Made by a program: the position numbers and the translations under genes. Positions 11,280-22,372 of a stretch of DNA of 64,000 nt are shown here, one piece after another. Numbering within the stretch: the stretch's first letter is position 1; the number at the start of each line of letters is the position of its first letter. The notes under the pieces were generated by a model, which saw only the letters and a list, made by a program, of their open reading frames with translations, ran no database searches and had not been told where the DNA came from. Origin of the DNA: Neoechinorhynchus agilis (lineage: Eukaryota; Acanthocephala); contig CM121342.1 of NCBI GenBank assembly GCA_051530055.1, positions 4,588,001-4,652,000 on the forward strand, given 5' to 3'.

Positions 11280-14162
11280 AAACGGGTGTCCTCCTTCAAC
11301 AATTCGTTTGGAAAGGTCCGACGCAAAGCTCGCGTTTTTAGGGGAGATTTTTCAAAGCCACTGACCAGTTCAATGACCCAGAGAATGCCTTCTAAATTCG
11401 CCGATGGTGAAGTTCGGTTCGCATTCTATCGTCCACCAACGAATTCCCAAGAGATGATACGAAAATTCACGAACTTCTCAGAGATAAACATCCTCGACCC
11501 ACTGGTCATCTAGGATATTCGGAGATGATCCCCTCGTGCACCCTGTTAGAATTTTCGGTTGATGTTGTTAAGAAAGCCATTTCTTCGTTTTCTAATGAGT
11601 CAACCGATGGGTTCGACGGCTTCGGCTTCAGCACCTAAAGGACATGATGTCCTTCTCCGTAAGTAATCCATCTCATGTTCTCCTGAACGCCTTGACTCGG
11701 TTAGTCGGCGTTTTCTCTAGAAACAACCTGTATTCCAAAGCGATCGAATTGTTTTTATGTGCTTCCCTCTGCGCTTTGGAAAAGAAGGACGGTGGGATTC
11801 GTCCCATCGCGATTGGCTCTACATTGAGACGACTAGCAGGGCAAGTGAATTCTAGGCGAGTATCAGAAGGTGTTGCTGAAATTCTTCGTCCAGTTCAACT
11901 AGGCTGCTGCACACCTTGTGGGAGCGGAAGCCATAGTCCACGCAACTCCGTACATTTGTTATTGGGAAGGTCAATCGTGTTTGATCCTGAAAGTAGATTT
12001 CCGGAACGCCTTCAATTCCGTTAATCGCAACTCGCTCTTAAAAGCTGTCAGAGATCACGCACCGGAAGCTTACGGGTATTTTAGAAATTCGTACGGAGCT
12101 GCGACCCCTCTTGTATTCAACGATCACACCATTCCTTCCGAAAGAGGCGTTCAACCAGGTGACCCATTAGGTTCCATTGGTTTCGCGCTCACAGTGAACG
12201 AATTAGCGCATTCTCTTGATGCTGAATTCAATGCCTGGTACCTGGACGATGCTACGTTGGGAATCGATCCCCAGGTACTTCTTCATGGCCTGATGAAAAT
12301 CAAGATGGGGACAAGCAAGCTGGGCATTGAATTGAACACGCAAAAGACTTAATAAAGCGTGACTTTGAAAGTGTTGCACGCGGGATAGAAATGATCGACC
12401 TTGGCCGGCTTAAGTTTTAGGGCAGTTGCGTCTTTGATAGGAATGCAGAAAACTAAATTAACAGCCTTCTAAAGAAGTTATCGGTGCCTTGCGATAGGGT
12501 CTGTGAGCTTGGATCACACGAGGCTCTGTTCTTGATAAAGAACACCCTCTTCATCTTGAAGTTCCTTTATGCTCTACGCACTGCGCCGTTTTTCAAGCAC
12601 AAGGTTCAGCGTGGCAAGCGAGATGACGGATTGAAGGACTGTCTCGAGCAAGTTTTAAATGTCCAGCTGTCAGAAGAGGCATGGCGACAAGCATCCTTGC
12701 CTGTATCTTCTGGCGGGTTGGGTATCCGGAAAACAGCAGTTATATCCCTGCCCGCATCTTTAGGCACCTATGAGGCAAGCGCAGTTCAGCGCATTTTGAA
12801 AGATGCGTATCGTCTTGTGGCGGCGACTTCTTTCACATGAATGACTGCCAACCGTAAGAAGTTTCCTTTCGCCGTTGACCAATGTGGATATAATAATAAT
12901 AATAATAAATACTTCGTCTTGATTACGTTTCGCCGTTAAATTGGTGACCCCGTCGAGACTGGCCTGGTCAGCGTCCTGACCAGGTCCAGCTGCCAGTACC
13001 ACGCCGTCATCATACCGAGGTTCAACTCGGTTGCTCGACATCAGGCCCAGGGAAGCATCGTGACACGCGGACCTCCTTGCTCAACCCAACAAGGAAGCAG
13101 CGTTCGCCAATGTCACCGATGCCTCGGGACTGGCAGTCGGCGCAGCCCACAAACAACGGAACAAAGACGGCACCTGGCAGTTCTATCCTTCAGCAGGAAG
13201 CTTTACGATGCCGAGACGCGATAAAGCACCTTCAACAAGGTGCTTCAAACATGTCCTGGCACTTGAATCACCGATCCGGTGCTGCCCCCGGTACCTCCTC
13301 TCAAGCAACAGACGACTCGCTGCGGTCGTGGACGAAACGGATTGGTGCGGCGACACCGAGGGGAGGTATGTGGCGGCGACTTCTTTCACATGAATGACGG
13401 GCAGCCGTAAGAAGTTTCCTTTCGCCGTTGACCAATGTAGAAATAATAATAATAAATACTTCGTCTTGATTACGTGTCGCCGCTAAAGTCTTGATAGGCA
13501 TTTTGAAGAGAGAATCAGTGAGTGGTGTAAACTGACCAACTCCGATCAAGTACCTGTGAATGGCCAAAAAAATCTGCGTGGGCCTCTCAGCGACGACGTT
13601 GCCCGTGCCAGGTTGTCAGCAGTCTCCAGTAGAGAATCAGGTGCTTGGTTGATGTGGGTATTCTCCTCTCGGACGAGGCAGTACCGGTCGGAGTTTCAAT
13701 GAGACTGGGACTACCGATGTGCCATCCCCCACCGTTGCCGCTGCGGTGCAAATGTGGATTCGTCGGGACGTTATGGTCTCATCTGTAGAAAATCAGCCGG
13801 CAGATTCGCAGCCGAAATTAACATGGTGCTGAGCCGGGCACTTGTAACGCGGTAAATACCCCCAATATTTTGTAACCTGTCAACCTCTGTAAGGACGACG
13901 GGCGTAGACCTGATGGGGTGACCGCATTTCCGGGGCGGGAGGGTAAATGCCTCCTCTGGGACGCCACTTGTGTCGATATACTCGCGGCCAGCAATCTCAA
14001 GTTCTCGCGGAAGGACGGAAAACGACGAAATACCCCGATTTAGCCCATGATTTTGTGCCTTTTGGGGTTGAGACCTACTGATCTCTTGGTAGCGAGGCTC
14101 TTCAATTTGTGAAGGATCTGAAGCGACGCCTTCAGGTTACAACCGGCGATGGACAGCTAGGC
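11280..14162 (+). mobile_element. Degraded non-LTR retrotransposon with RT and C-terminal endonuclease-like domain
   Basis: Readable in order over several frames: an N-terminal linker with VDVVKKAISSFSNESTDG and HLKD (about 11550-11645); reverse transcriptase fingers KKDGGIRPIAIGSTLRRLAG; palm LILKVDFRNAFNSVNRNSLL and RGVQPGDPLGSIGFAL; the YLDD catalytic motif in WYLDDATLG (near 12240); a thumb region; SGGLGIRKTAVISLPAS (near 12710); then, after a nested LTR fossil, ARLSAVSSRESGAWL, a Cys/His knuckle [20 protein letters not shown] (near 13740), RRPDGVT and [12 protein letters not shown] (near 13905-13970), and the tail FVPFGVET, LQFVKDLKRRLQVTTGD. The spacing RPDG...WDAT resembles the PD...D(VT) core of restriction-like endonucleases in R2-type LINEs; that assignment is inference. 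The copy has multiple frame breaks and is inactive. A truncated relative lies at 62470-63215 (minus). Confidence 0.75.
12816..13487 (+). mobile_element. Small Ty3/gypsy-type LTR retrotransposon fossil nested in the LINE
   Basis: Two direct repeats of about 120 bp, 12816-12940 and 13369-13487, start TGTGGCGGCGACTTC, share a short (TAA)n tract and end near CGCCGTTAAA. The base after the first repeat begins ttggtgaccccg, the usual primer-binding neighbourhood in gypsy-like elements. The short interior shows an RNase H-like remnant (TDASGLAVGAA). A 4-bp gtct flanks both sides, consistent with a target-site duplication, and the host LINE resumes directly after. The element is broken and reduced to a fraction of a full length. 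The repeats differ at under a tenth of positions by eye, so insertion was moderately recent and later than the LINE. Confidence 0.65.
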
Positions 14163-14164
14163 AT

Positions 14165-15757
14165 ATAACAGTTTGTGAGCGAGCGCTAAAATAACTACAA
14201 ATTTGTTTCAACTGAAAAAAGAATTTTGGCTTCTGCCGATAAAGGAATTTAGAGTTTTTAGAAAAAGAATCGTAGATTTCTGACGAATATTTAATCTGTG
14301 CACCGAAATTCCATTCGAAAATCTTGCAAAAAGAAATACAAAAAGGCTCGATCCTTTGCTCCGCGCTTTTTATTATCGGCATTGAGGCAATTAGTTCCGT
14401 CAGGTCTTTTTTGTTTGTTTCAACTGAAAAAAGAATTTTGGCTTCTGCCGATAAAGGAATCTAGAGTTTTTAGAAAAAGAATCGTAGATTTCTGACGAAT
14501 ATTGAATCTGTGCACCGAAATTCCATTCGAAAATCTTGCAAAAAGAAATACAAAAAGGCTCGATCCTTTGCTCCGCGCTTTTTATTATCGGCATTGAGGC
14601 AATTGGTTCCGTCAGGTCTTTTTTGTTTGTTTCAACTGAAAAAAGAATTTTGGCTTCTGCCGATAAAGGAATTTAGAGTTTTTAGAAAAAGAATCGTAGA
14701 TTTCTGACGAATATTTAATCTGTGCACCGAAATTCCATTCGAAAATCTTGCAAAAAGAAATACAAAAAGGCTCGATCCTTTGCTCCGCGCTTTTTATTAT
14801 CGGCATTGAGGCAATTAGTTCCGTCAGGTCTTTTTTGTTTGTTTCAACTGAAAAAAGAATTTTGGCTTCTGCCGATAAAGGAATTTAGAGTTTTTAGAAA
14901 AAGAATCGTAGATTTCTGACGAATATTTAATCTGTGCCCGAAATTCCATTCGAAAATCTTGAAAAAGAAATACAAAAAGGCTCGATCCTTTGCTCCGCGC
15001 TTTTTATTATCGGATTGAGGCAATTGGTTCCGTCAGGTCTTTTTTGTTTGTTTCAACTGAAAAAAGAATTTTGGCTTCTGCCGATAAAGGAATTTAGAGT
15101 TTTTAGAAAAAGAATCGTAGATTTCTGACGAATATTTAATCTGTGCCCGAAATTCCATTCGAAAATCTTGCAAAAAGAAATACAAAAGGCTGTTTTGTGG
15201 TTTTTATTTAGAGTTTTAGAAAAAGAATCGTAGATTTCACGAATATTAATCTGTGCCGAAATTCCATTCGAAAATCTTGCAGTGGTGTTTTGTGGTTTTT
15301 TGGTTGGGTTGTTGTGTTTTTTGTTTGTTTCTGAAAAAGAATTTTGGCTTCTGCCGATAAGGAATGTTTTTGTGGTTTATTGAGGCAATTGTTCCGTCAG
15401 GTCTTTTTGTTTGTTTCAACTGAAAAAAGAATTTTGGCTTCTGCCGATAAAGGAATTTAGAGTTTTTAGAAAAAGAATCGTAGATTTCTGACGAATATTT
15501 AATCTGTGCCCGAAATTCCATTCGAAAATCTTGCAAAAAGAAATACAAAAAGGCTCGATCCTTTGCTCCGCGCTTTTTATTATCGGGATTGAGGCAATTG
15601 GTTCCGTCAGGTCTTTTTTGTTTGTTTCAACTGAAAAAAGAATTTTGGCTTCTGCCGATAAAGGAATTTAGAGTTTTTAGAAAAAGAATCGTAGATTTCT
15701 GACGAATATTTAATCTGTGCGCCGAAATTCCATTCGAAAATCTTGCAGACTAAAGAG
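14165..15757. repeat. 212-bp satellite array, 7-8 units
   Basis: Unit of 212 bp marked by tttcaactgaaaaaagaattt, cttctgccgataaaggaat and ccgcgctttttattatcgg. Spacing of successive units (for example 14298, 14510, 14722, 14934) is 212. Each unit carries open frames of about 64 codons on both strands; because 212 is not a multiple of three they do not join, and they are not genes. Units at 15190-15420 are shortened and contain G/T-only runs. The array ends 20 bp before the X-box at 15776. Confidence 0.9.
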
Positions 15758-15775
15758 TCCCAGGACGAAATGCTC

Positions 15776-15788
15776 GTTGCTATGCAAC
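15776..15788. promoter_or_regulatory. RFX-like X-box (GTTGCTATGCAAC)
   Basis: A perfect inverted repeat GTTGC-TAT-GCAAC about 60 bp before the start of the membrane protein at 15849. RFX factors bind imperfect palindromes of the form GTNRCC AT RGYAAC; this one is one base shorter in the centre than the 14-base consensus. In animals such sites mark many ciliary genes. Function is inferred from the motif and position only. Confidence 0.45.
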
Positions 15789-15848
15789 AGCCATCCATGA
15801 TATTGGCCTAAAATGTTTGGTTGCCAAAGTATATTTTTTGATTTTAAT

Positions 15849-16331
15849 ATGTTTGACAAGATATTCGGAGGACGTTCGGATAAACTGTTGTTAACGGACC
15901 GTCAGCAAATTCTGATTAGTCAAGCGAAAGTGGATCATTTGAAAAGCCGATTGAAGACTCGCAAAGCACTGTCAGAGGATGAAACGAAGCGAATCCAAGA
16001 ACTCGATAAACGTGCCGCGATGCTCAATATTTCGACTAACAAAGTCAGGGATGTTGCTTACGACGTAAAACAAAGACAAAAGAAGAGAGGATACTTTTGG
16101 TGCTTGATTCTTTTCCTTGTTTTCGTAGTTCTGTTCCTTGGAGTTTGGGCGACAATCTATTCCCTGAATTATTTCGGTTTGTTGACTAGATGGAAAGACA
16201 GGATTAATTTACAGCTAATTAAAGAAGCGGATGGACTCATTTCTCAGAGGAATGTGGCGACTAAAAATGTCGAATTGACTACCTCGGTTCAACTAAAAGA
16301 ACACCGAATGTTAACAACCTCGATTTTTTAA
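15849..16331 (+). CDS. Small single-pass membrane protein with coiled coil
   Basis: About 160 residues from the ATG at 15849 (an in-frame ATG at 15813 is also possible). Residues about 10-75 are charged and heptad-like (DRQQILISQAKVDHLKSRLK, then SEDETKRIQELDKRAAML), followed by a basic QRQKKRG and a strong membrane span (YFWCLILFLVFVVLFLGVW, about 84-105), then a short tail. The layout, cytosolic coiled coil plus one C-proximal span, fits a type II or tail-anchored protein. Family not recognised. The upstream X-box suggests cilium-linked expression. The last residues may be intron read-through, since neighbouring genes have many short introns. Confidence 0.5.
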   Translation: MFDKIFGGRSDKLLLTDRQQILISQAKVDHLKSRLKTRKALSEDETKRIQELDKRAAMLNISTNKVRDVAYDVKQRQKKRGYFWCLILFLVFVVLFLGVWATIYSLNYFGLLTRWKDRINLQLIKEADGLISQRNVATKNVELTTSVQLKEHRMLTTSIF

Positions 16332-16949
16332 AAAAATCCACGTTTCAATTTTGTTTGTCCAGCAATTTTTTAGTTTGCAGCCTAAACTCACAGGATCCAC
16401 CAAAACCAAGAGCCACTTTATATCAAGGATATACCGATCAGTAGTTAACATAACGACTTTTTATTGGTCCCAATGCTGGCCAATCACCAAGCGTGATAAG
16501 AAACTGACCAAAAAAATCATTTTAATTTCTTCGTCAGAAAACAAACAATATGAATAATTTAAACGATTTGTCAACAATAAAAGTCTAAACGGAAAGTTTA
16601 AACTCGCTCATTGTGCAAATCAAGATTATTTGATTCACTACTATTGACAGAATAATTATTTCTTTTTGGGAATATCTTAATAAAACGCTTTTCTCTATGC
16701 GGACGTCTCCAACACAACTTTAACTCAATCGTTTTTGCACGATTTTCCGGTTGATTAAAAATGTTTTAAAATCGTCAAATGACGGTCGTAATATGATTGG
16801 TCAGAATTCAATTAAATAAAGATAACCACCAATAACCACCCGTTCTCTTTCTACTGCTAATTTTTATGAGCAGCTCTCGAAATATGCGCATATCGACAAC
16901 CGAAATTCTGCGCATTTAAGTCTTCTTCTTCTTGACTACTCTTTTTAAA
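16332..16949. other. Convergent 3' spacer, nothing seen
   Basis: AT-rich spacer between the plus-strand membrane protein and the minus-strand PP1 subunit. It has aataaa-like polyadenylation signals on both strands (for example aataaa at about 16677). No repeat family or coding segment recognised. Confidence 0.4.
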
Positions 16950-17567
16950 TCATGAACTGTATTTGCATTGTAGTTGATAATTTTTGTTCTGATTATTATC
17001 CCAGACTTCGATGCCACTGGTGTTTTTGTAAGCGACAGCAAACTCGATTATCCTGAGTCTATGTGACCAAGGTGTGAAGTCGCAGAAAAACGAAAAACTG
17101 TCAGTGTTGTCTCCGTTGTGATGATGAGAATACATGGCGCAAACGTCTTGATGAGTTTTCCAGTCATTAACAGTAAAACGAATAAAAATAGTTTTCTCGA
17201 ATTCTAAGTTAAGAACTCGAACGGATCCAAAGAGGCAAAGATGGTTTGAAAACGCGTATTCCAACGATACAATTTGGTCCCGAACACGGTCTATGAAATG
17301 TAGACTAGCGTTTGGCTGGTCGTAAAGTGGAGTTAGGATTTTCCTATTCCGTTGACCTGTAAATAAAACCTTCATTTTTTCGTTAACTCCAGAAAACGGA
17401 CTCATGAGCGGTGTTAGACAATGAAGCGAGCTCGATGGTGGAGTTAAGTATTTGATGTTTTCAAGTTGAAATCCACGTGTATCTGCGAATGTGACCTTAT
17501 AGATCCCAGAATTCCGTTTCGTTATACCATTTGTAGAACTTGATTTTCTTGCCAAACACGATCTACG
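16950..17567 (-). CDS. PPP1R3: Protein phosphatase 1 glycogen-targeting subunit (PPP1R3-like), C-terminal exon
   Basis: Adaptor that brings PP1 to glycogen and so promotes glycogen synthesis. The exon opens after an acceptor ending caatag. It has the RVxF-type PP1 docking motif in YKVTFADTRGF, then a linker, then a complete CBM21 glycogen-binding domain: GSVRVLNLEFEKTIFIRFT, WKTHQDV, TDSFSFFCDF, RIIEFAVAYKN and the diagnostic WDNNQNKNY. This order and spacing match animal PPP1R3 proteins. No ATG opens the frame, so the N-terminus lies in an upstream exon, probably the acidic segment at 17749-18258. The protein ends shortly after the CBM21, without the C-terminal membrane anchor of PPP1R3A. 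Confidence 0.87.
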   Translation of the reverse strand, partial: RRSCLARKSSSTNGITKRNSGIYKVTFADTRGFQLENIKYLTPPSSSLHCLTPLMSPFSGVNEKMKVLFTGQRNRKILTPLYDQPNASLHFIDRVRDQIVSLEYAFSNHLCLFGSVRVLNLEFEKTIFIRFTVNDWKTHQDVCAMYSHHHNGDNTDSFSFFCDFTPWSHRLRIIEFAVAYKNTSGIEVWDNNQNKNYQLQCKYSS

Positions 17568-17748
17568 CTATTGAGTTCTGAAGTCAATTAATGGAAAATC
17601 TTTCAACAAAACTAAAAATTAGTCGGTCCCTCAGGTGGTTCGATATTGGAATTATTGTTTAGAAGTCTTCATAATTTCTTTTTCTCTAAGAATCGTAAGA
17701 GCATAAATCTTTTTCCCCAACTAATTTTTTGTTTACTTCAGGACTAAA

Positions 17749-18258
17749 TTAGATATATGTTGAGCAGGTACTAGAGTTATCGTCTAAATTGTTTCTACAG
17801 GGCAGGGTTAAGGTATCGAGAGTTCGTTGATCAGCAATGCATGGATCTGCAAACGCTTCACTATTGAACGCCATAACTGGTTCCTCCCTTTTTCGTTCAA
17901 CATCATCGGTCCTTGAGACGAGCCCCGCATCGTCCGGTTGATCAGATTCGTCCATTATAATCGTGCTTAGATCATCATTATCTCCATAGTCCTGTAGGAT
18001 CTCGGGAGGTTCAAACTCATCGAAGGTGCTGCCCATACACTCACTGAACGAGAACTCATCATCTTCGCTCTGTTCACTATCAGGAGCCATACTCGAACGG
18101 TCGCTGGATCCCGTGGAACCAAATTGTTGTTGTTGTTGATCAGATGAAGTAGCTGAGTCGAGCGTTAAATTAGTTTGGTTTTCCGTTGAGTTTACAAGTA
18201 TAAGAGGTCCGTCTTCGGTGGGTTTGGAGGAATTGGATGGCGGTGTACCCGTTTGCAT
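17749..18258 (-). CDS. Acidic, disordered 169-aa segment; probable N-terminal exon of the PPP1R3-like gene
   Basis: Open from an ATG that follows an acceptor-like tttttcag. Rich in Ser, Asp, Glu, with a QQQQQ run and acidic clusters (EDDEFSFSECMGSTFDEF, YGDNDD). No domain recognised. It lies 180 bp upstream of the CBM21 exon on the same strand, which lacks its own start; PPP1R3 N-termini are similarly acidic and disordered. A donor-like gtacctg near the end could splice onward. It could instead be a separate short gene. A TATA-like tataaaa lies on the minus strand near 18680. Confidence 0.5.
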   Translation of the reverse strand: MQTGTPPSNSSKPTEDGPLILVNSTENQTNLTLDSATSSDQQQQQFGSTGSSDRSSMAPDSEQSEDDEFSFSECMGSTFDEFEPPEILQDYGDNDDLSTIIMDESDQPDDAGLVSRTDDVERKREEPVMAFNSEAFADPCIADQRTLDTLTLPCRNNLDDNSSTCSTYI

Positions 18259-18679
18259 GCTTACACGATCTGAAAAATCCCGGACTTTCCATAGATATTA
18301 GACGGGGAAAACCAGCATTTTTGCTTGGAAAAAGTGATCTAGACAAATGTGAAGATTGGAGTACTTATCTGAGAAACGCTCTTTTTACGTGCCCTTCTTA
18401 AAGGGCGGTTAAAATTTGACAATTTGACACAAGGAGATTATGGGAGTAATTTTAAGGGTGTGTGTTGGACGAGGGAATATTTACGGATTGCGTATTCTCT
18501 CACTTAGAGTCAACACTTTCCACGATTGCAAAGTAAACACGATTGTTATTGACCTCTCACTTTCTCATGGGGAGCGCTGAGTTGTTAACAACGTCTTTTT
18601 TTATGAACGATGATCGTTGAGAAGGTGTCTGCTCCCTTTTTTTGAAGAAAACTACGCCTTATCCTTTGTGTGTCGCGTT

Positions 18680-21600
18680 TTATAGAGCGGATTTGGGTTC
18701 TCTGTCTCTCGAATGGCGCTTCTGACCCACCCACCGCCGCCGATGTTCATTTAAGAGACGAACACTGACACACACAACCAGGAATACACTTATGATAATC
18801 ATCATCCAAGGAGTGCAGGTGCCGCGTAGTTCTTCGAAGGGAACAACACGAATAGTCAGGTGAAACATCTGCTGCAGTTGTTCATAAGAAGGAGGAAATT
18901 GAACACCGGGACAGTTGTATGGACCGGGAAAATCCTAAACATACTACTTTTCCTTTTAATTTGTTTCGATTTCCAACATTCAAACCTTTTTTCCATAGAA
19001 AGTTTGCACAAAATCTGTAATTTATGTTTTTTTTCAATTTTGTTTTCCAACATTCAAACCTTTTTTTTCTATAGAAAGTTTACACAAAATCTGTAATTTT
19101 ATGTTTTTTTTCAATTTTGTTTTCCAACATTCAAAACCCTTTTTTTCTATAGAAAGTTTACACAAAATCTGTAATTTATTTCAATTTTGTTTTCCAACAT
19201 TCAAAACCTTTTTTTTCTATAGAAAGTTTACACAAAATCTGTAATTTATGTTTTTTTTCAAATTTGTTTTCCAACATTCAAAACCTTTTTTTCTATAGAA
19301 AGTTTACACAAAATCTGTAATTTATGTTTTTTTTCAATTTTGTTTTCCAACATTCAAAACCTTTTTTTCTATAGAAAGTTTACACAAAATCTGTAATTTA
19401 TGTTTTTTTTCAATTTTGTTTTTTTCCAACATTCAAAACCTTTTTTTCTATAGAAAGTTTACACAAAATCTGTAATTTTATGGTTTTTTTATTTCTTTGT
19501 TTCCAACATTCAAAACCTTTTTTTTCTATAGAAACTTTACACAAAATCTGTAATTTATGTTTTTTTTCAATTTTGTTTTCCAACATTCAAAACCCTTTTT
19601 TTCTATAGAAAGTTTACACAAAATCTGTATTTTTATGTTTTTTTCAATTTTGTTTTCCAACATTCAAAACCTTTTTTTATCTATAGAAAGTTTACACAAA
19701 ATCTGTAATTTTATGTTTTTTTTCAATTTTGTTTTGATTTCCAACATTCAAAACCTTTTTTTCTATAGAAAGTTTACACAAAATCTGTAATTTTATGGCT
19801 TTTAAAATTTATTTCTTTAGTTTCCAACATTCAAAACCTTCTTTTTCTGTAGAAATTTTACACAAAATCTGTAATTTTATGTCTTTTAAAATTTATTTCT
19901 TTAGTTTCCAACGTTCCAAACCTTCTTTTTCTGTAGAAATTTTACATACATTCGGTAATTTTATGTCTTTCAAATTTTATTTCTTTAGTTTCCAAACGTT
20001 CCATACCTTCTTTTTCTGTAGAAATTTTACATAAAATCTGTAATTTTATGTCTTTTAAAATTTTGTTTTCCAACATTCAAAACCCTTTTTTTCTATAGAA
20101 AGTTTACACAAAATCTGTAATTTATGTTTTTTTTCAATTTTGTTTTCCAACATTCAAAACCTTTTTTTTCTATAGAAATTTAACATAAAATCTGTAATTT
20201 TATGTTTTTTTTCAATTTTGTTTTCCAACATTCAAAACCCTTTTTTTTTCTATAGAAACTTTACACAAAATCTGTAATTATGTTTTTTTCAATTTTGTTT
20301 TGATTTCCAACATTCAAAACCTTTTTTTTCTATAGAAAGTTTACACAAAATCTGTAATTTTATGTTTTTTTCAATTTTGTTTTCCAACATTCAAAACCCT
20401 TTTTTTCTATAGAAACTTTACACAAAATCTGTAATTTATGTTTTTTTTCAATTTTGTTTTGATTTCCAACATTCAAACCTTTTTTTCTATAGAAAGTTTA
20501 CACAAAATCTGTAATTTTGTTTTTTTTTCAATTTTGTTTTGATTTCCAACATTCAAAACCTTTTTTTCTATAGAAAGTTTACACAAAATCTGTAATTTTA
20601 TGGCTTTTAAAATTTATTTCTTTAGTTTCCAACATTCAAAACCTTCTTTTTCTGTAGAAATTTTACACAAAATCTGTAATTTTATGTCCTTTGAAATTTA
20701 TTTCTTTAGTTTCCAACGTTCCAAACCTTCTTCTTCTTCTGTAGAAAGTTTACACAAAATCTGTAATTTTATGGCTTTTAAAATTTATTTCTTTAGTTTC
20801 CAACGTTCCAAACCTTCTTTTTCTGTAGAAATTTTACATACATTCTGTAACTTTATGTCTTTCAAATTTTATTTCTTTAGTTTCCAAACGTTCCATACCT
20901 TCTTTTTCTGTAGAAATTTTACATAAAATCTGTAATTTTATGTCTTTTAAAATTTTGTTTTACTTTCCAACATTCAAAACCTTTTTTTTATAGAAATTTA
21001 ACACAAAATCTGTAATTTTGTGCCTTTTAAACTTTATTCTTATAATTTCCAAGTTCTCTAATTTAAGGAATAATTTGTAACTTTATGGCTTATAAAACTT
21101 TATAAAGATTATTTTTTTAATAGATCGAAGATTGCAAACTTTTTCTCCAGTTTAACACAAAATCTAACTTTATGGCTTTTAAAACTTTATTTTTATGAAT
21201 AGATCCAAGATTGCAAACCTTCGATCTCCAATTTAACACAAAATCCGTAACTTTATAGCTTTTAAAACTTAATTTTTACAAGCAATTTCCAAAATGGCAA
21301 ACCTTTTCCCTCTCTCCAATTTAACACAAAATCCGTAACTTTATAGCTTTTAAAACTTTATTTTTATGAATAGATCCAAAATGGCAAACCTTTTCCCTCT
21401 CTCTCCAATTTAACACAAAATCCGCAACTTTATGGCTTTTAAAACTTTATTTTTATGAATAGATCCAAAATGGCAAACCTTTTCCCTCTCTCCAATTTAA
21501 CACAAAATCCGTAACTTTATAGCTTTTAAAACTTTATTTTTATGAATAGATCCAAAATGGCAAACCTTTTCCCTCTCTCCAATTTAACACAAAATCCGTA

Positions 21601-22372
21601 ACTTTATAGCTTTTAAAACTTTATTTTTATGAATAGATCCAAAATGGCAAACCTTTTCCCTCTCTCCAATTTAACACAAAATCCGTAACTTTATAGCTTT
21701 TAAAACTTTATTTTTATGAATAGATCCAAAATGGCAAACCTTTTCCCTCTCTCCAATTTAACACAAAATCCGTAACTTTATTTTGTTTTTTTTTTTTATT
21801 TTTATGAATAGATCCAAAATGGCAAACCTTTTCCCTCTCTCCAATTTAACACAAAATCCGTAACTTTATGGCTTTTAAAACTTTATTTTACAAACAATTT
21901 CCAAGATTGCAAACCTTCTTCTTTTTTTTAGTTTTCAAAAATCGCCACTTTGTGTTCAAATTCTCAATTGTCTCGCTACTTTCGCCATCCGACAAAAAGA
22001 AGGTAGAGGCACCACGACTCCTTGAAAAAATTTCGTTTTAAAAATGAGACATCACAAATAAGAACGTATTTTCAAAACTAATTGGAACTTTTCGATAAAA
22101 AAGAAGTTTGGTGGCGTTTTGGCGTCGGCGTTTGGATGACTCACCTTAGACGGCGTGTGGATTGTATGATTAAAATTAAACTTTTTTTTCACCTGACAAG
22201 CACGAAAAATTCTTTTAACGTGTGTTAGTTTGATGGTTATTGCGGCGTTGTACCAACAGCTACGAAAAAAATAGGTGAAGGGGAGCGATGAGTTTTGTCG
22301 TGTGGATATGCATCTCCTCGCATAATGGCGCAACCATTTTTCGTGATAAAAAAAGAATTTCGAGATGATCAT
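18680..22372 (-). CDS. Candidate membrane protein gene with a satellite-filled 3.2-kb intron
   Basis: The 3' exon (18680-18934) follows a clean acceptor (tatgtttag) and encodes 84 residues: a Pro/Gln/Tyr-rich start (GPYNCPGVQFPPSYEQLQQM), a membrane span (TPWMMIIISVFLVVCVSVRLL) and a basic tail. Upstream, at 22145, a frame ending HTIHTPSK meets a strong donor (gtgagt) in the same phase. The interval between them is almost wholly satellite, as in other genes of this window. The join is inference; the 5' end and the family are unknown. The 22052-22372 frame is of doubtful coding quality. Confidence 0.35.
18960..21050. repeat. ~74-bp AT-rich satellite, about 27 units
   Basis: Unit built around ccaacattcaaaacc, ctatagaaagtttacac and aaaatctgtaattt. 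Two subfamilies alternate: one with a tttttttcaattttg spacer, one with gcttttaaaatttatttc (19790-20030 and 20600-20930), the latter repeated as a block, indicating higher-order structure. Lies in the candidate intron of the membrane gene. Open frames here are repeat artefacts. Confidence 0.9.
21051..21930. repeat. ~87-bp satellite, about 10 units, related to the preceding array
   Basis: Unit with gcttttaaaactttatttt, gaatagatccaaaatggc and tccaatttaacacaaaatcc. It shares the aacacaaaatc(t/c)gtaa segment with the 74-bp array next to it, so both probably come from one ancestor. Central units are nearly identical, the left-hand ones diverged. A T-rich G/T-only run interrupts one unit at 21781-21797. 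Confidence 0.88.

Noticed and set aside
14137-15798. Repeated 60-65-codon frames on both strands
   Set aside because: They recur every 212 bp because the satellite unit recurs, do not join in frame, and have no start context or homology.
18860-20926. Phe-rich frames of 60-108 codons in the 74-bp satellite
   Set aside because: Low-complexity products of T-rich repeat units; frame length follows the repeat period.
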